From NCBI RefSeq assembly GCF_017876295.1, contig NZ_JAGINT010000002.1, forward strand, positions 1,674,001-1,738,000: a stretch of 64,000 bases of DNA. Direction: 5' to 3'. This stretch comes from Kribbella aluminosa. GTDB taxonomy: Bacteria > Actinomycetota > Actinomycetes > Propionibacteriales > Kribbellaceae. The position numbers and the translations under genes are program-made. This document shows positions 46,901-54,060 of the stretch, in pieces (the stretch's first letter is position 1; each line of letters opens with the position of its first letter). The notes beneath the pieces are model-generated. The model ran no database searches, was not told the DNA's origin, and saw nothing but the letters and a program-made list of their open reading frames with translations.

Positions 46901-47543
46901 AACCGCGACATCAATCGTTGGCTGGAACAACTACGACGAGCAAGGTAACCCGACTACCGCAACCGCGAGCACCAGTGCCGTCTCGTACGGATGGCTCGGA
47001 GCCAGGCAACGAGCCACCACCGATCCAGGTGTCTTGGCGATGGGCGTTCGGCTCTACAACCCTGTCACCGGGGTCTTCACGAGCATCGACCCTGTCGAGG
47101 GCGGTAACGCGAACGCGTACAACTACCCTCCCGATCCGATTAACCAGTTTGACACCACTGGAAGGTGGTGCGTCGGTGGGATCGGAACAACGTGCACCAG
47201 GTACGTGACAGACCGGTATGGCCGCAGCGTGCCGATCAGACACGACAGGAGATACAAATACGAAGCACACAACCTGACATTCGCCATCGTGGCCTACACC
47301 ATCGGCCATGGTAAACAGGTCTCGAGTAGCGGGTCGTCCGTCAACTACGAGTACACTTTCCATCAAGTGCGCTGCACGTGGTCGTGGTTCGTCCGCACGT
47401 GCCGGCAAACCGGAGTCACGGAGAGAGTGCGCGTCGTTGTTGACTTCCGAAAGGCCAAAGACGGTAAAACATTCGGACTTGTTACCGCATACTGCCTGTC
47501 AGGAAGCTGGTGTCCCGCCTGGGTCAATCGGCTGATCGACTGA
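40950..47543 (+). CDS. Secreted RHS/YD-repeat polymorphic toxin protein, second copy
   Basis: 2197 aa from the ATG at 40950 after GGGGGAAG. N-terminal signal (MSRSRRARGPFFIRS, then VAVVVSFALLVTGLE). It is collinear with the first RHS gene throughout: SRPDLVSAVVSARSQG, TTWANPDGTMTTE, the paired fibronectin-like segments, then the YD-repeat shell with YDSAGRLTQVNDRTAAASG and the pre-tip motif YNPVTGVFTSIDPVEGGNAN. The tip (about nt 47163-47540, 126 aa) has seven Cys and a basic beta-rich pattern (RRYKYEAHNLTFAIVAYTIG, RCTWSWFVRTCRQTG, AYCLSGSWCPAW); disulfides are likely in a secreted protein. No toxin family recognised. No obvious immunity gene follows; a terminator does. Confidence 0.93.
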   Translation: MSRSRRARGPFFIRSVAVVVSFALLVTGLEVQESAVAAPAAVPKPAEPKVNSRPDLVSAVVSARSQGFRVEVESLRSETSTTWANPDGTMTTEVNAGEVRFKDPSGKWRDVDLTLQEGTDGTVAPRGHKYGLRLGKRNGAVGQPFAVSGSGAGRQVEWLSPWKLTTPTLDGTKATYADVQPGVDLTLDARRSGFESDFVVKQRPADGAPPVWRIPLRTKGLTARQAADGSIEFVDAKNVVHSRIPVGRMWDAVTDENTHLPVNTAAVKMSIEQASPGKATLVIAPDKEWFLDPARVFPVTVDPTYSNTPVYSTFDTFVQTSVSTDLSTTVDLRAGKNGTHIERSFLNFPTSTFAGKNVVDATLELYQYGATTCTPTQVNLYSADPASTTTTYANQPATSSTLSGSATVAKGFSSSCAAGRIGIPMTSLAQAWADGTIGSSGTAGVALKAANESDTAYWKRFVSSEGDADPYISFTWNRPPNAPATVETTEAVAYAAPGDPTSYMYSKSQTPWVQTKATDADGNTMTYVFEFFTGDGPTFHSYGTCTSSVYASGTTAGCRPSTPLPDNMLMYIRAKANDGRVDGPWTSYQTRLRIGAATPAAPQITCPSPYLINSWQDNPPAANIDCTVTATGPGYSAPGYVRLTVDGQPYKGGTADGTLPGQVKITPSSDPAVGKATVTISNGTPGLHRITATAETPSGMLSPSSSYSFGWGGSGMTSPTSDPRITTANTIRIAASGPPKGQSSTVTARVRWRVSGYGGSDYDTVGWNVDGTDLHVNDNGTAGVNVDTTWDTTNAKIDAYLDSDPNAQGIQPTALNERLPVKLDIQVCFTYASSSQCTWSQTPGTTIQRVPHAFGDGFPTSDAGPGQVALWTGEFNTSATDISVPGYTGDLSISRSHSTYDGPATTVNGVFGPGWTAQFDGADAGAAGMQVIDSSRLDGTIVLVDGDGTSLVFESPSGKRRASASFETGDWVPGDDATEEDGSRLTISGTATAPVLSYIEDDGTVTIWNVTTAPSTSADSVFQPAGIAEPGVAGNTTFAYDNAGRVARILAPVPPDVSCGAYNASVPLTGMNAGCRALRFEYGTAGATAGRLINAWVDIYNPDKTGGPAMDSIKVATYTYDSAGRLATVTDPRSSLTAQYGYNSLNHLTSLTPPGQVPYQFNYVSDGVKEKLDSVTRARPAGDPTGGTATLGKYVYDNVPLSGPGAPDLSAGTVAKWNQKTAPTNAFAVFGPDHPLSGTPTADDWQYAHLQYTDAVGYTVNTATYGAGNWQLTATDYNDQGNVVRQLDERALRQVLDNNVPADQLGSVTVYNADITNTAGDTIVTPAGTLVTDTYGPARWAALKNGSIAWARLHTHTDFDEDAPNAGINPATLMPYRLATTETVSAQDPGTGTELETIGKTLTGYTDPVNQDTAGWGLSLPATTTTDANPTAPRTDTTGDITKVTRYDTEGRVIETRQPRSNGADAGTTKTVYYTAAANKDFPECGAPQWAGLVCKTYPAAPPSSGLALPATTNSDFSYLLAPKTVTETSVTGASTVTRTTNTTYLSDGRTDTSTTTVTGLTGSAANTKKRTTYDPNTGQPTVVTAYNADSSVAGSITTGYDTWGRQATYQPSGDTPTTTVYNAVGDVATVTDPNGTTSYTYDGTDANGKIEHRGIVTKVDVTTAGSTWTSTGAYDSAGTLITQKLPGGVTQTHGIDITGEPVGLSYTGQVTTVNSDGTTSVDPNGPWLSWSLQNDVIGRVTHEWTPDGNAFTTSSGGAIPYDRRYSYDSAGRLTQVNDRTAAASGIDVEDPAQAPACVTRTYGFDANDNRLTKATAPAAADGSCSTSGATTTTRAFDTADRPITGANGTGNYVYDALGRTVTLPAADAPRPANGNVTMSYYDNDLARSIAQNGTTTTFGLDAVDRRSTEIVTNASGSTQTVRHYTDPSDNPTWVTQGTTTQRYAELIGSDLALTVRQTGAADLTVANPHGDVVATVDLPSPTATATSIVGWNNYDEQGNPTTATASTSAVSYGWLGARQRATTDPGVLAMGVRLYNPVTGVFTSIDPVEGGNANAYNYPPDPINQFDTTGRWCVGGIGTTCTRYVTDRYGRSVPIRHDRRYKYEAHNLTFAIVAYTIGHGKQVSSSGSSVNYEYTFHQVRCTWSWFVRTCRQTGVTERVRVVVDFRKAKDGKTFGLVTAYCLSGSWCPAWVNRLID

Positions 47544-48079
47544 GGCGGGCAATCGCATCAGGATGGTCGCTGCCTATGTTCGAATGGGCCATTCTAGATG
47601 CAATGGCTTGCGCAGCTGAGGCTAGCGTCGGCGCACAGCTCCCTTTCGCCGTAGCGAGTTCCTCTCAGGAGTTCGCTACGGCGTTAATGCTCGCGTGACC
47701 CGAAATTCGGATCTGTTCCGTCGGACTGCGTTCATCGGCCCGCGCATTCGGCATCTAAATGTTCTCAGCCTCGACATCGACATTACCTGTCGTCGCGTAC
47801 TCCACGCCAAAGTGGCCCGACAATCCCACCTCGGCTGATGACCGGCACGGACTGAGTGTTTGGTGGAGCGGCGAGGTTCTCCTGAAACATTCGGTTGATA
47901 TGAATAGTGCTCACCCGGACCGCCAGTTGCGATCCAGTACCACATCGCCCGGTTCGGCTTGTGTGCCCGGCTGACCAAGGTGATGAGCGTGCCGGCCCCC
48001 GCCGTACATGGCCGCCGCCGCGTGGAACGACCCCGATCGCAGCAGCAGCGGATGTTTCAGCGCGGCTGGGATGCACAGG
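47544..48079. other. Gap after the second RHS gene
   Basis: Apart from the stem-loop I see no gene. Short frames in both strands lack ribosome sites and look like shadows. In particular, no membrane protein gene like those following the other three RHS tips is visible. Confidence 0.4.
47649..47686 (+). terminator. Stem-loop after the second RHS gene
   Basis: Arms CGCCGTAGCGA and TCGCTACGGCG enclose a loop that itself contains CCT-CTC-AGG. It stands about 105 bp after the RHS stop. Confidence 0.72.
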
Positions 48080-48733
48080 TCACACGGACTGAGGGGCTGG
48101 TACCAGTCGGAGCAGGTAGTCGCCGGTCGAAAATTGCCGCATCTCCTCGACCGACCAGGAGGCGCGTGTGTCAACCAAGTCGAAAGCCTCCCACTCATAG
48201 TCACCGATAACGAGGAATTCGCCACGGAGTCTCAGCCGGGAGCCCGGCTCGACATCACGTGCTCGCCCATCGACCTGCGCCTGTATCAGACGACCATTGA
48301 CTGTCAGCACTAACTCGACGCCGGCGGACTGCCCGCCAGCGCCCGTGTCTACCTCGAAGTCTCTGGCCCTCGCCACGGAGCCCGTCACGACATACTCGAC
48401 CGTGCCGCGCGGAGTTCCGGGGCTTTCCTCGCGTGGATCGATCCCGTCCTCTTCCGATGGGTCGGCACAGGCCACCGAGCCAAGCAATCGGATGCCGATG
48501 TTAGGCAGAACCGCACCCTGCACTGGCTCTGGCCACTCTGCTTCAACCGGAACCCAATGCATCATGCGAACCCATATCGACTCGTCAGACCGATGTGCGA
48601 CGCTCACCTGCGGAATCATGCCACCCAGCCGTGGCGGCAGCTGCCGACGCCACGCCGCCGCACAAGCCTTAGTCGGGTCAAGGCGCTGTTGCCATTCTGG
48701 GCGAAGGAGATCAAGGTAGGTGCGGATGATCAA
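48080..48733 (-). CDS. Hypothetical soluble protein
   Basis: 217 aa if started at the TTG at 48733 (LIIRTYLDLLRPEWQQRLDP). Acidic and beta-rich, with alternating Val/Arg/Glu strands (GTVEYVVTGSVARARDFEVD, GVELVLTVNGRLIQAQVDGR, RLRLRGEFLVIGDYEWEAFD). It has a Trp-rich helical end. No family recognised. It is convergent with the second RHS gene. It could be an immunity protein transcribed from the other side, but nothing in the sequence proves this. Confidence 0.6.
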   Translation of the reverse strand: MIIRTYLDLLRPEWQQRLDPTKACAAAWRRQLPPRLGGMIPQVSVAHRSDESIWVRMMHWVPVEAEWPEPVQGAVLPNIGIRLLGSVACADPSEEDGIDPREESPGTPRGTVEYVVTGSVARARDFEVDTGAGGQSAGVELVLTVNGRLIQAQVDGRARDVEPGSRLRLRGEFLVIGDYEWEAFDLVDTRASWSVEEMRQFSTGDYLLRLVPAPQSV

Positions 48734-48960
48734 CGCCCGCTGCCCGAGCAGTGGGCTGAGTGGCTCGACCGCTCAACCACGATGTCGACCAGGTCCGCCG
48801 TCTGAATGGCGCCGCCGGTCGACGGCAGTCTCGACATGTATGCGGTGTCGAAGGTCGTGAACAACGTGATGAATAACGGCCCCGAGTTGCTGGACCCCGT
48901 TGCCCGGCCAGCAGCTGAAGCACCGCGAGGCCAGGCGTTCCCGCGCTGCCCGGTTCGCTC

Positions 48961-50190
48961 TCATCGCCCACCACCAGCGGTCGACGCGGCGGCGGCCCGT
49001 GGCGCGGGTTGGCAGCAGACCCAGCCGCTGGCGTGAGGCGTTGTAATCCAGCACCACCCGGTGCGGATCAGCTCGCTGGTTACGAGGTCTGGCAGCTGGT
49101 GCGGTTCGGTGTTGCGGGCCAGATCGGCGAGCGCGCCGGTCAGGAGAGGTCCGTCTCCGCACGTGAGGCAGGCAACGGCGTAGACGTTGTGTGGCTGGCA
49201 TCGGCCGCAGTGCTGTGTTATGTCGATCCGGACCGAATCGGTGCCGATGGCAGACCACCACCCGGTCTGGAGTTCTTCGCGCAGCCGCGCGGCGGCGACC
49301 TTGCCGTTCGGAACGGTGCCGCAGCCCGGGCAGGCGAGACGATGCAGGACGCCCTGATCGAACGCCGCCGGTGGATCGACTAGAACCGTGGCGAGGTTTG
49401 TCGTGATCGTGGTGGTGACGTCCATGGCGAGACTGCGGTGAACTGTCGCTCGGCTGGACCCGATGGCTTCGGCGATCTGGCGGATCGACATCCCGTCGGC
49501 CTTCAGCCGTCGGGCGGTACCGATCTGGGCCGGGGTGAGGGACTTGCCGCGATGGGCCGGGGTGAACGTGCGGCGCACGTTGTTCTTGACCTGGTGCTCG
49601 CGGGCGATCCGGTACGTCGTCGCGCGCGAGACGCCGTACTTCGCGGCGAGCTCGTCGACCGGCGTCCCGGAGGAGAATTCGCCGGCCAGGTCCTCCTCGA
49701 GCTGGGGCGTGAGCTTACGGGGCCGGTGCGCGTTCTTGCCGGACTCGCGCGCCGACGCGACGCGCTCGTTCTTGTAAATCAGCTCGACCTGCCCGAGGAA
49801 CAGCAGCAGGGCCTTGGCCATCTCTGTCGCTGGGCCTGGGTTGCGGGTGTCGAACGGGATCGGGCCGCCGATGACGTTCACGTGCACACCCATGTCGGTG
49901 AGCTCGGTGAACAGGTGCAGCATCTCGGTCTGGGACCGGCCGAGCCGGTCCAGCTCGGACAGCAGGACGACGTCGCCGGCGCGCAGCCGTGGCCGGAGCT
50001 CCAGCCAGCCTTGGCGGTTCAGGTTCTTGCCGGTGAGCTTGTCGACGTACAGCCGCTGCCCGTCGCCGGTGTCCGGGTCGGCCGGGATGCCGTAGGTGGT
50101 GAGGGCGTGGATCTGGCGGTGCAGGTCCTGCTTCTTCGTCGAGACGCGGGCGTAGCCCCACTCGATCCCGGTGACGACCGTGGCTGTCAT
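48961..50190 (-). CDS. Serine recombinase with two HTH motifs and Cys-rich tail
   Basis: 409 aa. Catalytic domain: WGYARVSTKKQDLHRQIHAL with nucleophile Ser17, LSELDRLGRSQTEML, and a long helix FLGQVELIYKNERVASARES. Two DNA-binding helix-turn-helix units follow, about residues 185-200 (VDELAAKYGVSRATTYRIA) and 230-255 (SIRQIAEAIGSSRATVHRSL). The C-terminal 140 residues contain CPGCGTVPNGK, then HCGRCQPHNVYAVACLTCGD and a final GWVCCQP, closely like the tail of the recombinase at 39334. Upstream is a small inverted repeat CACCGC-TACA-GCGGTG at 50211-50226. Probably a resolvase of this mobile region. Confidence 0.88.
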   Translation of the reverse strand: MTATVVTGIEWGYARVSTKKQDLHRQIHALTTYGIPADPDTGDGQRLYVDKLTGKNLNRQGWLELRPRLRAGDVVLLSELDRLGRSQTEMLHLFTELTDMGVHVNVIGGPIPFDTRNPGPATEMAKALLLFLGQVELIYKNERVASARESGKNAHRPRKLTPQLEEDLAGEFSSGTPVDELAAKYGVSRATTYRIAREHQVKNNVRRTFTPAHRGKSLTPAQIGTARRLKADGMSIRQIAEAIGSSRATVHRSLAMDVTTTITTNLATVLVDPPAAFDQGVLHRLACPGCGTVPNGKVAAARLREELQTGWWSAIGTDSVRIDITQHCGRCQPHNVYAVACLTCGDGPLLTGALADLARNTEPHQLPDLVTSELIRTGWCWITTPHASGWVCCQPAPRAAAASTAGGGR

Positions 50191-50517
50191 GTCCCGAATG
50201 TAGCGAAACTGACACCGCTACAGCGGTGAGACTGGGACGGCGGTTCGCGTGTTTCTGCCCCCCGAGCCGCCCCGTCTCGCGGCGGTGTCTCGGAACCGTA
50301 GTTTCGAGTACCCGGCGAGACGGCCAGGTCAGTAGTCGTCGGCGTTGCGAACGGCCAGATAACGAACACTTCGTCCCCTCAGTGCTCTCGGATGGCGTCG
50401 TCGGACGTGGCAAGGTCGAACCAGCCGGCCGACGCGTGCGTCGGGTCCACCTATAAGGACCAGATGATGAGGCGCAGGGTCCGTGAAGAACCCAGCGCCT
50501 CATCATCGGCTACTGGC
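50191..50517. other. Intergenic region upstream of the second serine recombinase
   Basis: About 330 bp without a gene. It contains the 6-bp-arm inverted repeat at 50211-50226 just before the recombinase start, possibly an operator or crossover site. Near 50455-50510 (CCAGATGATGAGGCGC ... GCGCCTCATCATCGG) there is a stem-loop with arms of about 13 nt downstream of the convergent gene at 50518, a likely terminator. Confidence 0.5.
50466..50507 (-). terminator. Stem-loop downstream of the NucA/NucB partner gene
   Basis: GATGATGAGGCGC and GCGCCTCATCATC pair as 13-nt arms around a 16-nt loop, starting about 11 bp beyond the stop at 50518 on the minus strand. Confidence 0.65.
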
Positions 50518-51012
50518 TCACAGCCCAATGCCGTCGTCGCCGGCGTCAACTCGGCTGCGCGCTGATTCTACCGGCCAGAAGATCACTTCGTACTCTTCTC
50601 CCGAGTCGCCGACAAACTGATCGTAATGTTCGGCGCGGCCGCGGGCTAGAACCCTTACTCGATGTGGGCCCGGGGACGAAGGAGTCACGACAAGAGGGTC
50701 TGTCATGTTGACCGTGGGAGCGCCTAGGTGGAGGTTTGTTGTCAGGAGAAAATCGTCCTCGGCACCGATCTCCCAGCCCTCCATGCACTGATCCAAGTCA
50801 CCAGGCGGTTCCGTAAGCAGTTTGAGCCTGAGCACGACGGTGCCGCTTGCACAGCCTGTGGAAACGAAGAGACTGGTGCCGTCTGAGCTGATGTTCAGCA
50901 GCCTGGCGTTCTGAGCGCGTGTCATCACCGGGTGCGTGTCGAATGGGGCGAAGAACATCTGATGATAGTCAACCTGCACCCGGTGATTCGCCCCGTTGGC
51001 ACCTTGAGTCAT
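50518..51012 (-). CDS. Putative partner or immunity protein of the secreted nuclease
   Basis: 164 aa, acidic. It overlaps the upstream nuclease gene by 4 bp (ATGA). The N-terminal half is beta-rich (HRVQVDYHQMFFAPFD, LFVSTGCASGTVVLRLKLL) and the C-terminal part reads GPHRVRVLARGRAEHYDQFV then EEYEVIFWPVE. The last pattern recurs in actinobacterial small proteins of unknown role. Coupling to a toxin-like gene suggests immunity, but no signal peptide is present and the protein should stay in the cytoplasm. Function inferred. Confidence 0.68.
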   Translation of the reverse strand: MTQGANGANHRVQVDYHQMFFAPFDTHPVMTRAQNARLLNISSDGTSLFVSTGCASGTVVLRLKLLTEPPGDLDQCMEGWEIGAEDDFLLTTNLHLGAPTVNMTDPLVVTPSSPGPHRVRVLARGRAEHYDQFVGDSGEEYEVIFWPVESARSRVDAGDDGIGL

Positions 51013-52313
51013 TCCACAAATCCTACCTGGAACGGGTCGCCATCGAGCATCCTCTCGTTGCTATAGAAGGCGGACATCTGGCCGCCGCCCGATGAGTTGT
51101 CGCCAACAAGGATGAAGCAACGGCTCCATCCGGTTGGCCCGGTCCGCTCCGGATCGGGCATCTCGCAGCCTGGAAAGCTGCGGGCCTCATCGCTACCGCC
51201 GGTCGAGGCGCCCTCATAGGTACTTCGGAAGGGATACTCGTCACAAGACTTCCCCTGCGGGCGCGGGATACTGCTCGGGCAAGCCTTGTCGCCGTTGGCC
51301 TGCCTCAACGCCGGGTCGTCCAGCTTCGTCAGGTAGGTGTCGGAGTAGGGCGCGCCGGGTAATCCCGAAGCCTGCGCCTGCGAGACGTGGTCAGCGAATT
51401 CCGGCGCCGCAGATCTGCTCAGCCAGGCAATCTCCCAGATATTTCCGTAGACGCATCCCGGGCTACGATTACCGATTGCATTGTCGCAGCGCCCTACCAC
51501 GCCGCTCGTCCATATTTCGATCGGATTTGCCCAACGTGGATCATTGAACTGGACCAGCCAGTTTCCCCAGCTTTCCAGAACGGTGCCGCTGGGCATGGCG
51601 ACCGGCTGCAGAGATACCGATCCGTGCCATGAGTCTACCCCGGTCGGAAGATACGACTTATCGACTCCTAAGCAGTCGCCCGGGCAAGGAACAAATTCCG
51701 CCGAGCTACCCTCGGGATTTCCGAGTCCCGTGAACGAAGATACGGCGACGTCCTCAGTCCAGCTCCAGCCGACTGGAGTCGCGGTCGCCTCCGTCTTGCC
51801 GACGAATTCTACGGTCGCAGTGCCAACGAGATTTCCGGAAGGCACCTCATGAACCTCGATGAAACCCTGCTCATGATTACATGCAGTCCGGCGATCCGGC
51901 GCTGTCCAGTCGAGCAGATCGCTAGTGGTGGTACTACATTCTGGAAACCAGTCAACCAATGCCCGATTCCCAGTAATGATCTTGCCTGACACGCAGTTCC
52001 GCGGATAAGTCTTGAGCTTCTTGGCCCGGACATCTGCGATCAGTTGCGCACACTGCTCTGGTGTCTTAGAAAACTTGATGTGAGACGGCTCAATCGTCCT
52101 AGACGTCCCCGGCGAACCCAGTTTCTGTGGCCTCTGGGAGAGGCCTCCCCAAGGCTGGACACGTGGTGTGGGCTCCATCTCCTCCGCTGACGCTGCAACC
52201 GCCGGCGTCGTTGCTGCCAACACGGTCGTTAGGAGCGGCACCGAAAGCAGCAACGCTGCCCACCGCGGGACTCTCTGTGCTCGACCACGCTGCGAACGCT
52301 TCACGACAGACAA
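51009..52313 (-). CDS. Secreted NucA/NucB-type deoxyribonuclease
   Basis: About 434 aa if started at the TTG at 52313, five bases after GGAGAGGGG; a GTG at 52349 is also open. The signal peptide is basic N-terminus, then WAALLLSVPLLTTVLAAT, then a TPAVAASA cleavage region. The middle (about 60-340) is Trp/Cys-rich with no recognised family. The last 95 residues match the NucA/NucB nuclease fold: KSCDEYPFRSTYEGASTGG (catalytic Asp-Glu), GDNSSGGGQMSAFYSNERML, DGDPFQVGF. Such enzymes are secreted, non-specific DNases; here fused to a large N-terminal region it could be an antibacterial effector. It is followed by an overlapping small gene as in toxin-immunity pairs. Confidence 0.85.
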   Translation of the reverse strand: MSVVKRSQRGRAQRVPRWAALLLSVPLLTTVLAATTPAVAASAEEMEPTPRVQPWGGLSQRPQKLGSPGTSRTIEPSHIKFSKTPEQCAQLIADVRAKKLKTYPRNCVSGKIITGNRALVDWFPECSTTTSDLLDWTAPDRRTACNHEQGFIEVHEVPSGNLVGTATVEFVGKTEATATPVGWSWTEDVAVSSFTGLGNPEGSSAEFVPCPGDCLGVDKSYLPTGVDSWHGSVSLQPVAMPSGTVLESWGNWLVQFNDPRWANPIEIWTSGVVGRCDNAIGNRSPGCVYGNIWEIAWLSRSAAPEFADHVSQAQASGLPGAPYSDTYLTKLDDPALRQANGDKACPSSIPRPQGKSCDEYPFRSTYEGASTGGSDEARSFPGCEMPDPERTGPTGWSRCFILVGDNSSGGGQMSAFYSNERMLDGDPFQVGFVE

Positions 52314-52494
52314 GGCGATCCCCTCTCCGCCAACCCAGAGGCGGGACACCGATGACCGGACGAGTCAGGGCGCTGGGTTGGTAGCGACTACATCGGGAAT
52401 CCGGTCAAGACCGTTACGCCGCTTGCAACAAGCTGCAAGACTCCATCCGACACGCCGCCTCGACTCGACAGCAGGCCTCGGTAGTCCGGGTCGT

Positions 52495-52665
52495 CTACGG
52501 GGTTCCAGTCGGACCGGGGCCTCTATTGCCGTGGCGGCGGGGAGCCGGTTCGGGATGTGGCTGGGGGTCGAGAACTTCGCGGATGGCGTCGAGTTTCTGC
52601 TCGTCCGACAGCGTCGGGTCGCCAAGCAGGCGGTTGACCGCGGCAACTTTCTCGTCGTTCGTCAC
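52495..52665 (-). CDS. Small acidic protein coupled to the methyltransferase-like gene
   Basis: 56-aa frame from a GTG at 52665 that overlaps the stop of the upstream gene (GTGA). It begins VTNDEKVAAVNRLLGDPTLS, continues DEQKLDAIREVLDP and ends in a Pro/Gly/Arg-rich tail. The first 35 residues form a clean amphipathic helix pair. Too short for family assignment; the coupling and composition support real coding. Confidence 0.55.
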   Translation of the reverse strand: MTNDEKVAAVNRLLGDPTLSDEQKLDAIREVLDPQPHPEPAPRRHGNRGPGPTGTP

Positions 52666-54014
52666 TGGAAGCCGTCCAATGGCATGGCAGGTTGGTGCAG
52701 GGGGAGGCGGCCGGGAGGCTTCAGGCCTTTGGCGGCAAGGTGTTTCCAGGTCGTGAGGATCTCGCGGACCTCGTCGGGGTCGAACTGGTACCGGCCGCGG
52801 GGGCCTTTGACGGCGGGTAGGAGCCCGCTCTTGGCCAGCGCGTTTAGCTGCCGCATGGTGTAGCCGGTGCTGCGGCTCACTTCAGCGGTTCCAGTCGAGT
52901 AGGGCGAGGGTGCGGGCGGCGACGAGCCCGTGACCTGGCCGATGCCGTCGACGACCCATGCGTCGAGCAGGCCGGGGGAAGGTGTCTCGCGGTCCGGGTC
53001 GCGGGTCGGGCCGGTGGAGAGTCCGTCGGGCATCTCCTGTTTCGGGAAGAGGGACTCGATCTCCTCGCGGGTCCGGAACCGGAGCGTGTCGATCGGCGTG
53101 CTGTCGAGCCTGGTGACGAGCAGCTGGGCGCGGCGGGCTCCTTCGTTGCTGTCGGGCTGCAGCAGGTGGGTCGACATGGTGTAGGAGCCGTCGACGAGCT
53201 GGTCGACCCAGTCCTGCATCAGCTCCGCGACCTGATCGGCGGGGCCTGGGTAGTGCATCCAGGTATCGCCGAATACGACCACGACCGGCTGGGACCAGTC
53301 GATCCAGCCGTCGAGCTCGGGGTGCCGGCGCACTTCGAGCGGCCGGAAAGGATCGGCAGTGATGACACGGACCTGGTCGGAGATCCCGGTCCTGCGCAGG
53401 GCGCGGGTGTGGGCGACGATGACCGGATCGTCGGTGAGGTAGAGAACCTTGCGGCGCGGATGGTTCGGCAGCACGATCCGGTACGTGTCGTTGGCCGATC
53501 CGGTCATCGGGTAGCCCGGGCTGCAGTGGATCCACTGCCTCAGCCGGGGATCGGCTGCCAGCCGCTTCACCGCGCGGCCCCGGCCGGCTTCGATGCGCCC
53601 GAACAGAAGACCGAGCTCGGGGAAGTCCTTCGCCAGCCCGCCGACGAGCTTCCGCTCCGGTGCCCAGGCCTCCTTTCCGTCCAGCGCGGCCTCACGGAAA
53701 CGCGTCCAGTTCAGCCGGCCGAGCCGAGCGCTGCCCTGCCGCGATCTCGTTCCCGTTCGTGCTGCGCTGCGGTGCCACGTGGTTCTCCTCTCGGGTGTAG
53801 GGCGGGTTCGAGGCTCGTCAGGTGCGGTCAGTGCGGAAGGTGGGTCGGCGCGGCGGCGCCGAGTCAGTTCTCGTACGTCCGCCGCGCCGGCAGGGGAGGA
53901 GTCCTCGACCCCTCGGGGAGGGGAGTCGGCCGGCTCGGTGAGACTGGCCTGGGCCGAGGACTCCGGCAGGGTGGGGCGGGATCTGCTCCGCGTAGTGAGG
54001 AGGCCGCGGAGCAT
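52662..54014 (-). CDS. Methyltransf_19-like protein fused to a MerR/excisionase-type HTH
   Basis: 450 aa from the ATG at 54014; the first 95 residues are Arg/Pro/Ser-rich and may not be translated, but no better start is visible. Residues about 98-330 resemble the actinobacterial SAM-methyltransferase-like family PF04672: RLNWTRFREAALDGKEAW, RLRQWIHCSPGYPMTGSAND, KVLYLTDDPVIVAHTRAL, RVITADPFRPLEV, VVVVFGDTWMHYPGPADQVA. The usual glycine motif (DIGTGLPT) is replaced by HCSPGYPMT, so cofactor binding is doubtful. The C-terminus (STGYTMRQLNALAKSGLLPA, GRYQFDPDEVREIL) is a winged-helix excisionase/MerR-type HTH. It may be a regulator evolved from an enzyme. Neighbours are small XRE-linked genes. 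Confidence 0.7.
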   Translation of the reverse strand: MLRGLLTTRSRSRPTLPESSAQASLTEPADSPPRGVEDSSPAGAADVRELTRRRRADPPSALTAPDEPRTRPTPERRTTWHRSAARTGTRSRQGSARLGRLNWTRFREAALDGKEAWAPERKLVGGLAKDFPELGLLFGRIEAGRGRAVKRLAADPRLRQWIHCSPGYPMTGSANDTYRIVLPNHPRRKVLYLTDDPVIVAHTRALRRTGISDQVRVITADPFRPLEVRRHPELDGWIDWSQPVVVVFGDTWMHYPGPADQVAELMQDWVDQLVDGSYTMSTHLLQPDSNEGARRAQLLVTRLDSTPIDTLRFRTREEIESLFPKQEMPDGLSTGPTRDPDRETPSPGLLDAWVVDGIGQVTGSSPPAPSPYSTGTAEVSRSTGYTMRQLNALAKSGLLPAVKGPRGRYQFDPDEVREILTTWKHLAAKGLKPPGRLPLHQPAMPLDGFQ

Positions 54015-54060
54015 GCGGTCTGACGACAGCGGGTGAGGAGACCCGCGATCCCGCCCCGGT

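Noticed and set aside
20800..47543. Regular internal repeats considered as tandem DNA repeats
   Set aside because: They are protein-level YD repeats of RHS shells with varied codons, not DNA tandem repeats.
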